A stretch of DNA of 64,000 bases from Altibacter sp. HG106 (GTDB lineage: Bacteria > Bacteroidota > Bacteroidia > Flavobacteriales > Flavobacteriaceae): assembly GCF_028561755.1 (NCBI RefSeq), contig NZ_JAQQTD010000003.1:124001-188000 (forward strand), read 5' to 3'. The position numbers and the translations under genes are program-made. How positions within the stretch are numbered: position 1 is the stretch's first letter; each line of letters opens with the position of its first letter. The notes below the pieces were generated by a model. That model saw only the letters and a program-made list of their open reading frames with translations. It was not told the origin of the DNA and searched no databases. Of the stretch, positions 44,340-54,100 are shown in pieces.

Positions 44340-45164
44340 ATGAAAAAAATACTCGTGCCTACCGACTTTTCTCCACAGGCGGAAAACGCGCTAAAGGTAG
44401 CCGTTGACATCGCTATCAAAGGAGACGCCGAACTGTACTTACTACATTCCGTTGAAATGCCACTACATCTCGCCAATAGCGGTGATACCGGTTCGCTGCC
44501 GGAAGCGCTGTATTTCATTAAATTGGCGGAAAAGAAATTTGAAACCTTACTCAAAGAACCCTATCTCAGCAAGGTCGTATTACACGAAGCGATTGGGCAC
44601 GGTGAAATATATAACGATATTAAAGAAACCGTGGCAACCAATGATATCGACCTCATTGTCATGGGCTCTCACGGAGCCAGTGGTTTTAAGGAAATGTTCA
44701 TTGGTAGCAATACCGAAAAAGTGGTGCGTACCTCCAACATTCCCGTACTGGTCATCAAGAACGAACATGCAGGGTTCGACGTAGCCGATTTTGTGTTTGC
44801 AACCGACTTTACCGAGGAATGTCAGGAACCGTTTGAAGCGGCCCGATCATTTGCTCAGTTCGCCGGTGCGAAGATTCATTTGTTGTATGTCAATACGCCT
44901 AGCGGCTTTAAAACCACTAGCGAGACCTATTCACTCATGCAAAAATTCGTGTCGCATGTTCCAGAGCAAGAATATACGCTTAACATCTACAACGACTATT
45001 CGGTAGAGAAAGGGATTTTAGCCTTCGCTCGTGATCATGAAGCACAACTTATTGGGATTAGCACACACGGAAGAAAAGGCCTGAGCCATTTTTTTAACGG
45101 CAGTATTAGTGAAGACATGGTAAACCACGCCAAAATGCCGGTAATTACGTTCAAAATTCCGTGA
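44340..45164 (+). CDS. Universal stress protein, tandem UspA domains
   Basis: A 274-residue cytoplasmic protein with two Usp domains. Domain 1 (1-145) starts MKKILVPTDFSPQAENAL and has the ATP-binding-type loop MGSHGASGFKEMFIGS; domain 2 (about 150-274) has [18 protein letters not shown] and ends PVITFKIP. Both keep the G-2x-G-9x-G(S/T) pattern, so nucleotide binding is plausible for each. The ATG at 44340 fits the Usp N-terminus; an in-frame start 8 codons earlier is less likely. It is followed, with overlapping stop/start, by a lipoprotein gene. Confidence 0.93.
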   Translation: MKKILVPTDFSPQAENALKVAVDIAIKGDAELYLLHSVEMPLHLANSGDTGSLPEALYFIKLAEKKFETLLKEPYLSKVVLHEAIGHGEIYNDIKETVATNDIDLIVMGSHGASGFKEMFIGSNTEKVVRTSNIPVLVIKNEHAGFDVADFVFATDFTEECQEPFEAARSFAQFAGAKIHLLYVNTPSGFKTTSETYSLMQKFVSHVPEQEYTLNIYNDYSVEKGILAFARDHEAQLIGISTHGRKGLSHFFNGSISEDMVNHAKMPVITFKIP

Positions 45165-45766
45165 TGCGTAGTTGCTATGTAATCCTTGGATGCCTATTAA
45201 TCGGCTGTGGTACGCCACAGAAAAACCCATCCACTTCAGAAGCCGAAGATGAAAAGGTCATTATTTCTTCGGAACCTCGTATCGAAATTCCTGAAGAAGA
45301 ACCTGCTGTACCCAATGGGGCCGTAACTGCCACCTTCAATCCAAACACCGCATCGTATTACGCCTACATTAAAAAAATCGACATGCGCCGAGGTGAAACC
45401 ACCATCGCCTTCGAGAACAATAATGCGCCTCCCTTGATCATTCCAAAAACATACGGAGCAAGTCTTGAAGTACTTCGCTTTCCGGAATTTGAAAGCGACT
45501 TACTTCTTGTAACCGCGCAACTAAAAGACCCTATTTTCAACAAATATTTCTTATACATCTTAAAAGAAGGGAGCTGGCAGCCTGTAGTTAACGGTTTTGC
45601 TCTACACAAAAGTCATGTAAGTGATACGTTGGTCCCCATCATGGTAGACCCCGAAAAGCCCGGCTATATGTTTCGGTATTATTCGGTGTTCGATCTGGAT
45701 GAAGAAAGTGAGTTAGGGTATACATGGCGACTCTTCAACGAAAGTATTCCCATTCAAAATCAATAA
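45164..45766 (+). CDS. Hypothetical lipoprotein
   Basis: A 200-residue predicted lipoprotein: signal peptide with lipobox LLIGC (Cys at about 15), a short Glu/Ser-rich linker and a globular domain of beta-type sequence from about residue 50. No family recognised. The ATG shares its A with the stop of the upstream Usp gene (TGATG), so translation is coupled. Its stop codon lies 2 bases from the stop of the convergent ligase gene, so no terminator fits between them. Role unknown. Confidence 0.8.
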   Translation: MRSCYVILGCLLIGCGTPQKNPSTSEAEDEKVIISSEPRIEIPEEEPAVPNGAVTATFNPNTASYYAYIKKIDMRRGETTIAFENNNAPPLIIPKTYGASLEVLRFPEFESDLLLVTAQLKDPIFNKYFLYILKEGSWQPVVNGFALHKSHVSDTLVPIMVDPEKPGYMFRYYSVFDLDEESELGYTWRLFNESIPIQNQ

Positions 45767-45768
45767 TC

Positions 45769-47061
45769 TCAACGACGCTTATCAATAATATTTCGTGGTT
45801 TCCGACTTAACTTCGGAAAGCGAATGGCATCAATAACGGCAGCCTCTTCGACCACGATGGTGGGGGTTACTCGAAGCTTCGCCCGAAAGTGATCTTTGAT
45901 CTCGTTCTGAAAGGCTTCCGAAGGGGTATCACACGCAATCTTTAAAATGATCTCATCGGTCCCGATCTCATTGTGATCGATCTCGATCACAAAGGTTTCT
46001 ATGCTTTCAAAATGATGCATCACGTTGAACATGGCTGGCGGATAGAGCGTGGTACCCTTGTACTTAATCATTTGCTGTTTCCTTCCCACTACCGGTCCCA
46101 GGCGAAGTGTGGTTCTTCCGCAGGAACAGGGCTCGTCATGAGTCTGTACCATATCACCGGTCTTAAAACGCAACAACGGCATGGCGGTAACTCCCAGGGT
46201 GGTAATCGTTAATTCTCCCACCTCCCCCATGGGCACCGCCTCATTATTTTCATCGAGCACCTCAACGATGATCAATTCGGGATGGTGATGACCGCCTTGA
46301 TGCGCTTCACATTCATTAAACGCAGTACTCATTTCGGTAGACGCATAGGTCGAAAACAATTCCAGGTCCCAGGCCGCTGTAATTTTTTTAGCCAAGGTAT
46401 TGGATTCAAAATTCGCTTCTCGAATGGGTTCTCCTATACAAATGGCGGCTTTAACACCGCTGTCTTCTAGGGAAATATCATGACTGTTCGCATACTCAAT
46501 TAATTTCAGCAAAAAAGAAGGGACGCAAATCAGGTAGGTAGGCCGAAATTTCTGAATGGTATCCCATTGTAATTCGGGTACGCCCGACCCCACACGGATA
46601 ATCCCGGCACCCAATTCGCGTGCGCCTAAGTAATAGGCCATTCCCGCCATAAAGCGACGATCTATCGTGGTCATTAACTGAAGTACATCCTCTTTGGTAA
46701 CACCACTGCAAGCGAAAGAAATCGCCTCGTTATAGGCGAGCCGGTCGAGGTCTGCGTCCGATAAGGCGAACGTCACTGGATCTCCCAAGGTGCCACTGGT
46801 GGTTACAAAATCGACTACGGCTTCCTTTGGAATACAGAGAAAGTCCATATTATGACGTTGTAGGTCGTCCTTGGTGGTTACCGGTATCTTGGTCAATTCT
46901 TCTAAGGTTGTAATGTCTTCTATCAAAATCCCTTCGCTCTGGAACCTACTACGGTAGTACGGAGAGTTATTTTGCAGGTAGCGCAGCAGCTTCTGAAGTT
47001 CCTGTTCCTGAAAGCTTTTGATCTGTGCCTTACTGGCCGTTTCGATAGTAGGAATGCTCAT
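45769..47061 (-). CDS. PaaK-like AMP-dependent acid-CoA/ACP ligase
   Basis: A 430-residue adenylate-forming enzyme of the phenylacetate-CoA ligase family. Motifs: TTSGTLGDPVTF (phosphate loop), FSTYASTEM, KTGDMV and the C-terminal GRKQQMIKYKGTTLYPP. The ATG at 47061 overlaps the upstream stop codon (ATGA); the longer frame to 47220 lies inside that gene. In aryl polyene clusters such ligases activate an aromatic acid or a finished acyl chain; the substrate here is inferred, not shown. Last gene of the run that begins beyond the right edge. Confidence 0.88.
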   Translation of the reverse strand: MSIPTIETASKAQIKSFQEQELQKLLRYLQNNSPYYRSRFQSEGILIEDITTLEELTKIPVTTKDDLQRHNMDFLCIPKEAVVDFVTTSGTLGDPVTFALSDADLDRLAYNEAISFACSGVTKEDVLQLMTTIDRRFMAGMAYYLGARELGAGIIRVGSGVPELQWDTIQKFRPTYLICVPSFLLKLIEYANSHDISLEDSGVKAAICIGEPIREANFESNTLAKKITAAWDLELFSTYASTEMSTAFNECEAHQGGHHHPELIIVEVLDENNEAVPMGEVGELTITTLGVTAMPLLRFKTGDMVQTHDEPCSCGRTTLRLGPVVGRKQQMIKYKGTTLYPPAMFNVMHHFESIETFVIEIDHNEIGTDEIILKIACDTPSEAFQNEIKDHFRAKLRVTPTIVVEEAAVIDAIRFPKLSRKPRNIIDKRR

Positions 47062-48731
47062 GATTGTTTGCGTTGGGTTTTTCGAAGGTATTTTTCTACC
47101 GCTTCTCGTTCGGGAACCGAGGGAATCACCAAGGAAGCGGCCTGTGTAAAGTAGGGTAAGGCGGCCGCGTACATGCGCTGCTCGTAATAGTATTTCCCGG
47201 TTAAAAAATGGGCCTTCCAATAGTCGGGGTTCAAAGCGGTAAGTTGCTCAAGAACCGATGCACTTACCAACGCCTTCTCTTCCAGAGCCACTTCCATCTG
47301 TCGTTCTATCCGGCGGTATGCTTCGTATTTTTTATAGGCTTCAGATGTCAGGAAAGGATCTGCAGGCACCACGGCTGATGGTATTGAGATACTAGAAATA
47401 GCCGGGTTTTGCGCTCTGTTGGCAAACACCTCATCAAGATCATAGGCAACAAATGCCCCCAGTTGATACGGATGGGACGAGACCCAAACCTGTCGTTCTT
47501 TCGGTTTAAACACAACGCCATGATGTGCTAGCAACTGATTCAACGCTTTTTCGTTTCCGAAGCCCAAGACGGCATCATCCTTACCGTTTTTATTCCGCAG
47601 TATCGCCACCGCTTCCGGTACATTCAGTGTCGCTTCTTCGGCAATCAATTCTTCCATCCGAGCAAAGCGATAGGCGCTGTGGCTCTCTTCAATGGTCTTT
47701 TGGTTTCTTTTATCTTCGGAAAAAGCACTGCTTTGAAAATGATTGGAACAAATGAGTTGTGACGTATTACGAACTTCATACACGCCAAAATTATCGGGAG
47801 CGACCTCGATAATGGCAGCGCGATTTTCGGAAGCACTTCCCACAAAGATCGCTTCGGAAACAAATACTTCATATTTTCGGGCAATGGTTTCGGCTTCTGC
47901 AATCGTTGCGGCATATTGTAAAATGTCTCTAGCCACGATGGATATTGGCGTCTTGGCGGTGAGCGGCACTTTCGACTTCCCCGCATTGATGGTAACGGTA
48001 AGCCCTTCCGAATTCATCCCGGAAACCACGCCTATCATTCCGCCCCAACTAACCGACATAAAGCCATAGCCCTGATCGGGTTTCACAAATGCGATGATTT
48101 TCTCTTCCGCAAATTCGTCTCCTGCGTAGAAATCAAAGTTTCTTCCAATTAACAACTGGCCATCTTCGGTCTTATCGCCCCAAACTGCAAAGGCACTACA
48201 GCCTACCAAGGCAAGGTCTTGCAGCGCGTGCCCTATATCGTGCGCGCCATGCAGGTATAGCGATCGCAAATAGGGCGGTGCAATGTCGTTGTAGGTATCT
48301 GAGGCGAATTGCGACACCCCATAGATCTCTGCTTTGTATTCGTTCGGAATGTGTTGGTACATTTTGCGGTTATACCAGGCGAGAAATTTTTTAAGAAACT
48401 TCTGCTGCCCTTCTGAAGGCACTAATTCTTGTACTTTCCCAAAAAAGGCTGCTTCCTGCTTCTGTATGAGTGCCTCGGTGAGACTTCCGGTGATCAATCC
48501 TCGCTCCAGCGGATCTCCTTCCACATACAATTCCCAAAGTCCGAAGCGATTTTTCGTCAGAAAGTTATTTCCGGCGATCCGGGTCGAATCGTTTATCGCA
48601 ATCACCTCAGGCACGTTAGAATTGAAGGCAGTGGTAACCGGCCGATCCTCCAAAGAGGGTCGGATGCCACATGACAGCAAGGATATGGAAAACCATGCAG
48701 CACAGAGAAACCACAGTAGGGAATTATGCAT
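47058..48731 (-). CDS. C45-family Ntn acyltransferase/hydrolase lipoprotein
   Basis: A 557-residue protein. Signal peptide with lipobox SLLSC (Cys21). The Ntn-hydrolase core has a likely self-cleavage point before Cys178 in LVGCSAFAVWG, then LLIGRNFDFY and GVVSGMNSEGLTVTINAG, which match the isopenicillin-N acyltransferase/acid ceramidase-like C45 group. The new N-terminal Cys would be the nucleophile for amide transfer or hydrolysis. Residues about 430-557 form a TPR-like helical tail (YWKAHFLTGKYYYEQ). The ATG at 48731 overlaps the upstream gene by 8 bases; an in-frame ATG at 48749 is possible. Predicted location: outer or inner membrane, periplasmic face. Confidence 0.83.
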   Translation of the reverse strand: MHNSLLWFLCAAWFSISLLSCGIRPSLEDRPVTTAFNSNVPEVIAINDSTRIAGNNFLTKNRFGLWELYVEGDPLERGLITGSLTEALIQKQEAAFFGKVQELVPSEGQQKFLKKFLAWYNRKMYQHIPNEYKAEIYGVSQFASDTYNDIAPPYLRSLYLHGAHDIGHALQDLALVGCSAFAVWGDKTEDGQLLIGRNFDFYAGDEFAEEKIIAFVKPDQGYGFMSVSWGGMIGVVSGMNSEGLTVTINAGKSKVPLTAKTPISIVARDILQYAATIAEAETIARKYEVFVSEAIFVGSASENRAAIIEVAPDNFGVYEVRNTSQLICSNHFQSSAFSEDKRNQKTIEESHSAYRFARMEELIAEEATLNVPEAVAILRNKNGKDDAVLGFGNEKALNQLLAHHGVVFKPKERQVWVSSHPYQLGAFVAYDLDEVFANRAQNPAISSISIPSAVVPADPFLTSEAYKKYEAYRRIERQMEVALEEKALVSASVLEQLTALNPDYWKAHFLTGKYYYEQRMYAAALPYFTQAASLVIPSVPEREAVEKYLRKTQRKQS

Positions 48732-49608
48732 GCTGCTGCTGTTTTTCAATCCGCTTATTGGTCTTTCGCAGTACTTTCTGCTCTTTATAATTCAACCATT
48801 TTTCACCAAGGGTAAGGCGCATGACATTCTCGAACGGGCGCATTACAAAAACATTAGAAAGCAATTTGGCCAGTTTTCGCGTACTACGAGGAAACGCGCG
48901 GAGGGTCATAGAAAATCCGCCATCTTGGTAGGTGATATAGTGCCAGTAGCCACTAGGCATGTATAACGCGTCTCCGTGTTTCATCTCGGCTTTTAGACCG
49001 TGTAAGTGCTGCAAGGCCGGATATTTCTTGAAGTCGGGCGCATCCATGTCGATTGTTTCCAAATTGTGGACGGTGTAAGGAACCCGGTACATGTTTGGGG
49101 TCTGACTTGGAGGAAATAAGGTAACTGTTTTGTGGCCGTGAAAGTGAAAGTGAAGCAGGTCGGCCAGATCCATATCGTAATGTGCCAGGACTTTAGAACC
49201 TTTTCCACCAAAGAACATCACCGGTAAGCGCTTAAAGAATTTGAGTCCGAGATCAGGATACTCAAAATCCTCTAAAAGCTGCGGCATTTTGTCTAGAATG
49301 TTATAAAAGAACATTCGTAGGTCGGTAGGCTCTGTTTTCAGTAGGGTAATGTAATCGGTTAGTTTCATTTCCCGTGCCGGAACCACCGATTTCTTCTTTC
49401 CGCGGGTAGGTTTGTTGTTGTACAAGGGCACCACTTGATCTCCGGCCAGTTCTTGAATGTAATCTAAGTTCCATTTTTCATAGGCGGGCCAGCCTTTTGT
49501 TAACCCTTCGATAATAACGGGTTGTTGTGGCTCGTAATATTCCTTGAGAAATTGCTCCTTAGAAACCTTATCAATTCGGGGTATATCGCTTACTCGTATG
49601 CTTCCCAT
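48724..49608 (-). CDS. Cupin-like (JmjC-type) Fe(II)/2-oxoglutarate oxygenase
   Basis: A 294-residue protein of the cupin_8/JmjC-like family. The HxD metal motif is AHYDMD, and the distal His is in SGYWHYITY, with the TLFPP segment between; this supplies the 2-His-1-carboxylate iron site. The N-terminus (LKEYYEPQQPVIIEGLTKGWPAYEKW) is typical. It would hydroxylate or demethylate a small molecule or protein. Within a pigment-lipid cluster, a tailoring hydroxylation is the natural guess. No signal peptide, so cytoplasmic. Confidence 0.87.
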   Translation of the reverse strand: MGSIRVSDIPRIDKVSKEQFLKEYYEPQQPVIIEGLTKGWPAYEKWNLDYIQELAGDQVVPLYNNKPTRGKKKSVVPAREMKLTDYITLLKTEPTDLRMFFYNILDKMPQLLEDFEYPDLGLKFFKRLPVMFFGGKGSKVLAHYDMDLADLLHFHFHGHKTVTLFPPSQTPNMYRVPYTVHNLETIDMDAPDFKKYPALQHLHGLKAEMKHGDALYMPSGYWHYITYQDGGFSMTLRAFPRSTRKLAKLLSNVFVMRPFENVMRLTLGEKWLNYKEQKVLRKTNKRIEKQQQHA

Positions 49609-49618
49609 AATGTTGAAA

Positions 49619-51157
49619 TTAGCCGATTATTTCTTCTGAAGTCGCTTGTTGTATCTTCCGCAGTAAATACGCACCTCCTAAAATTTCAGAACACGTAATG
49701 ACCGCGCTAATGGTAACGCCCAGGATCCCGTGCATATTGAGACTCTGCCCGGTAAAAAACAGGTTGTCGATCTTCGTACGCGGAGAAATAAACGATCGCA
49801 AGGGGTTTTGAATGTCCTTTTCATAGCCGTACATACAGCCCCTGTCGTTACCAATATAGTCGCGATAGGAAAGCGGAGTGGAGGTGTAGACGGCTTCAAT
49901 ACATTCTCTGATAGTTGGAAATTTTTTCTCTAATTCTGTTATAAAGATCTCCGTCTTTTCGGCCTTAAACGCCTCGTATGTTTGTCCGCGTTCATTTTTC
50001 CGAACTACGGTATTAAATGTCTTTTCCCAGGGTTCCACCTCTTCGTACCGCATATAGGTCATGGCCGTGAGGGTGTCGCCATAAACCTTGGTGTTCTTGT
50101 TCACGCCCATAGAAACCATATAGCTTTCGGGCCAGCTCTCCTGTGTATATTCCTGAGCCTTCCAAACGCGAGTGGCATCCTTAAAGTGGTAATAATTTTT
50201 GTTGAGGTAGGGAAAGCTATCCGGCTTTAACACCACATACAGGCTGAAGGCCGAACACGTATCAGGTATGGAGGAGATACGGTTCACATAGGCTTTTCTA
50301 AAATGCTCGGCTCCGGCAATTTCAATGGTACGTTTCGGATCGATATTAGAAATAAAGATGTCTGCTTCAAAGGTATTTCCCTCTATTGTTTTCACTCCGG
50401 TAAGTTTTCCGTCGGTATAAATAAAGTCGGTAACTTCACTACGTTTATAAGCGACCGAACCCAATTCGCGGAGTTTTTTGAGTAATATTTTAGAAATCTG
50501 ACTTCCCCCGTTTACACATCGATAAGCACTTTCGATATAGGAGTTTACGGAAAGCGCATGCACATAAAATGGCGTTCGGGTATCATCCCCTGCGTATAGT
50601 AAATTGGTACCTCCTAATACGGCGCGGAGTTTTTCATTAGTGGTGAAAGAGTTGATATGCTCTTTAACTTGCTTTCCGAAGACCTCAGCGTCTTCAAAAT
50701 ACGGTTTCCCCGTTCGCAGATCATACAGCGGAAAGTTGCTGCACATCTCGCGCATCGAATTACAAAATCCTCGAATTCCATCTTCCTCTTCCGGAAATTT
50801 TTCAACCAAACTGGTTACAAAGTTTTCATATCCTTGTGCATAGGGATATTCCATAGGGTCGTCGTCAAAGGTCACCACATCAAAACCATCTTTGTTCATC
50901 TGCTTAAGGGAAAGTTCGTCCATAATCCCCAAATAGTCAAAATAACGGTAGAGGTTCTGTCCCTGGCTTAGTCCTCCAATGTAATGCACGCCGGTATCGA
51001 AAATGGTTTTATTGCGAGAGAAGTTTTGCAAATTTCCGCCAAATTGCTGATTCTTTTCCAACACACATACATGGCGGCCTTCCTTGGCCAGAAGTACTGC
51101 TGAAACCAAGCCACCAAGCCCACTCCCCATTACTATAACATCAAATCGTTCGCTCAT
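49619..51157 (-). CDS. FAD-dependent oxidoreductase, CrtI/retinol saturase-like
   Basis: A 512-residue flavoprotein. The dinucleotide motif GSGLGGLVSAVLLAKEGRHV is at about 11-30, followed by VLEKNQQFGGNLQ, and the C-terminal FAD motif is FFTGQSLNMHGILGVTISAV. These match phytoene desaturase/carotenoid isomerase/retinol 13,14-saturase enzymes, which act on long conjugated polyenes. In this cluster it could reduce, isomerise or desaturate the polyene chain (inference). The start codon overlaps the upstream gene's stop by four bases. Confidence 0.9.
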   Translation of the reverse strand: MSERFDVIVMGSGLGGLVSAVLLAKEGRHVCVLEKNQQFGGNLQNFSRNKTIFDTGVHYIGGLSQGQNLYRYFDYLGIMDELSLKQMNKDGFDVVTFDDDPMEYPYAQGYENFVTSLVEKFPEEEDGIRGFCNSMREMCSNFPLYDLRTGKPYFEDAEVFGKQVKEHINSFTTNEKLRAVLGGTNLLYAGDDTRTPFYVHALSVNSYIESAYRCVNGGSQISKILLKKLRELGSVAYKRSEVTDFIYTDGKLTGVKTIEGNTFEADIFISNIDPKRTIEIAGAEHFRKAYVNRISSIPDTCSAFSLYVVLKPDSFPYLNKNYYHFKDATRVWKAQEYTQESWPESYMVSMGVNKNTKVYGDTLTAMTYMRYEEVEPWEKTFNTVVRKNERGQTYEAFKAEKTEIFITELEKKFPTIRECIEAVYTSTPLSYRDYIGNDRGCMYGYEKDIQNPLRSFISPRTKIDNLFFTGQSLNMHGILGVTISAVITCSEILGGAYLLRKIQQATSEEIIG

Positions 51158-54100
51158 CGTTTCAAAAGTACCAATTTTTCGCTTTTCTCCTTGACTTCAA
51201 AACCAATTTCCTCCCAATACGAACGAGTCTCTTTGGCTAGTGCCGATGGAATTACGCCCCAAGCAACGTCTGCCCACGAAATAGGAAGCGTAGTCTTTTT
51301 TGGGAGGACCTCAAGATTCCAAATTACCACATTATAAGCTTCGACCGGGTGAAGCCCAGTTGTATCAATAAATTGCAATTTATAGGACTGGTTCGTTAAA
51401 AAACTGTTCTTCAACAAGGTTCGGGTTTCTTCATTCGGCACCACGCTCGTAAGACTTCGTGTTGGCGCATCTACCGCCAGCAAGAAGGAGAGCACTCCCG
51501 ACGTTTCATGGGCATGAAATATCTTGGCCTTTTTTGGAAGCCACTGTTGCAACGTATGGTAGTCATTTTTGAAAGCGCTAAGCTCTTCTTTCACCTTTCG
51601 ATACAGTGAGCGTCCTTTAAAGCGATATTCCTCAAGCAGCATTTTATGGTAATACGTTGCTGATTCTTCTTGATGGCGCAATTGGTCAAAAGCCATTCGG
51701 AAATTTCGCATGACCTTTTTTGTCATCAACGCGTGTCCTCGTGCGTTTTCTAATGCAGGAGGCGGAATACGTTCGAGTATTTTTAAGGTAATGGATCCGT
51801 CCCGAATGACAAAACTCCCTTTTGGGAGCACTTCAGAAGTACCATGAATCAATACGGGCAACACATCAATTTGAAACTGTTGCGCCAAGAAGAAAGATCC
51901 TTTATGAAATCTCTTAATCTGATGCGTTTCCGACCGGGTTCCCTCTGGAAATGCCATCAAACTATACCCTTGATCAATCTTGGTTTGCAAATAGGCGACG
52001 CCTTCCTCATCCAATCCTTTAGAAACCGGATAGAACCCAGCGCGTTGCACTGCTTTGCCAAAAACGGGAGAACGATACACCCAATCGTTCACTAAGAAAA
52101 TCATTTTGGGAGTTAACATTCCCATGGCCAGGATGTCTAAAAAAGAAGTGTGGTTTGCGATAATGACCGCAGGCCGATCGAATTTTTCACCCTGTGGATT
52201 TACTATCTTCTTCGCCACGAATGGATTCGTATACAACACAGATTTCATGAATTTCGAGATGATCCAATGAAATACCGCCATTTTCTTTTTCTTAGAAACA
52301 GGAAGCAGTGGCATGGCCATACTAACCAACGAAAAAAGCATTCCGCCTAGTCCGTAGTATCCAAATGAAACACAAGAATGCAACAAATAACGTAGGTGTA
52401 TGGGGCGTTTATTGCGACTCCCAATAAACAGTTTAAACAATAAGGGCTGTATGGTATTCACCATGAGAAACGCGGTGGCAATACCCACCACCGAAACACT
52501 CGCAATGGAAAATAAAGCGGGATGTTTGGCGAAAATCAACACCCCTACTCCCAACAGCGTGGTTGCTACCGAAAGCCAGATAGAGGTACGGTGGGTAGGA
52601 AGTGCCTGTTTCCCTGTTCGGTATTCTATGAGCATGCCATTGGTAATGAAGATGGCGTAATCTACTCCCAATCCGAAGATAAAGGTAGAGATGATAATGT
52701 TGAAGATATTGAACTCCAATTGCAGCAACCCCATGAGTCCTAGCGTTACCCACCAGGTTACGAAAATTGGGATGCTGGTAACGAGCGTAAGCGACACACT
52801 GCGGTATGACAGCGCCAGAATGAAAATCACCACCAACACCGAATACCCAATTAATCGATTGAAATCTTTCTTCAAGTTTCCTAAAAATTGCTCGTTCAAC
52901 GCTTGCCGATCGACCACCACCACATTCTCCTCATTCTGAAAGTAATTGATCAATGCTATGGCAGTGGTATCTTCTACTTTTACCAAGGTATTGACCGTGG
53001 TAAACTGGGGGCCTTCGTTTATAAAATCAGTGGTTCGAAGTAAGGAGATGGAGGCAAATTCTTGGGGCGATAACGGACTGAATTTGGTTGTTAGTTGCTG
53101 AAAAAAAGGTTGAAAAGTTTCCGGTTTAAAACCAAGGGCCCCACCGTTTTTGATAAAAGCCGCTTGCACCGAATCTCGCTTTTCTGAAGTCCAAAAGCGA
53201 TTCCATCGCGCAATGGATTTCGTTTGAGACTCTTTTGAGGTAAGCCACCCTCCCACCGAACTAATATCGGAAACCACTCCTTGTTGTTCTAGCGCTTGCA
53301 ACTGCTCAAAAAGAGTGTCGTTTTTTTGAAGGGCTTCTTCGGTAGTTTCGTCATAGGCGATCAGGTATACCGATTTTGTAGCAATACCAGTAACCGCATC
53401 TAGATCTTGCTGTACTTTCTTAAGCGCGGGCGGTTCAAAATTTAGCGTGGCTAAGTCCTGATTGAAGGAAACTCTGTGATACGTGAAGAAACTCAGCACC
53501 ACCATTCCAAATACAATGCCGATAGCCCATTTACTTTTATGAAAATCGAAGGCAGCCAAACGGTCTAGAAATGTTGTCTGACTTGCTGTTGTTGGCGTCC
53601 CTTTGTAGAGTAATGGAATGAATACCAGCGCTGCGATGGAAGCAGCGATCACGCTCACTCCGGCAAAAATTCCAAGATCTTGTAGTGCTTGAGAAGAAAT
53701 GAACAGCAAACAGAAAAAGGCCAAGGCGGTCGTCACGCTGCTCATTAGGATGGGACGAGCCACATCACGATATAGTTGTTGTACTGAATGTTGATTGCGA
53801 AGGTGCGTTAGTATGTGCAGCGAATAATCTAGCGTAACTCCAAGCAACACCGAACCGATTCCCAAAGAAATAGCCGAGATACTATCCCTCACTACGAAGA
53901 GGAAGGCCACGGCGGTGAGTCCGCCCAAAATCGTTGGAATAAAGAGTACCAGAGGAATCGTAAGCCTTCGATAGAAAAAAATAAAAAATATCATGAGCAG
54001 CGAAAGCGCGATGCCTATGGTAAACTGAATGTCTCTTTTAATTTGTCGCGCATTGGCCACCGCGACCAAGGCAGCCCCAAAATACCCTATGGTCACGCCC

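Noticed and set aside
44192-44554. 120-codon minus-strand frame upstream of rimP
   Set aside because: Most of it is antisense to the Usp gene and passes through the promoter; only its last 14 codons make sense as a leader ORF.
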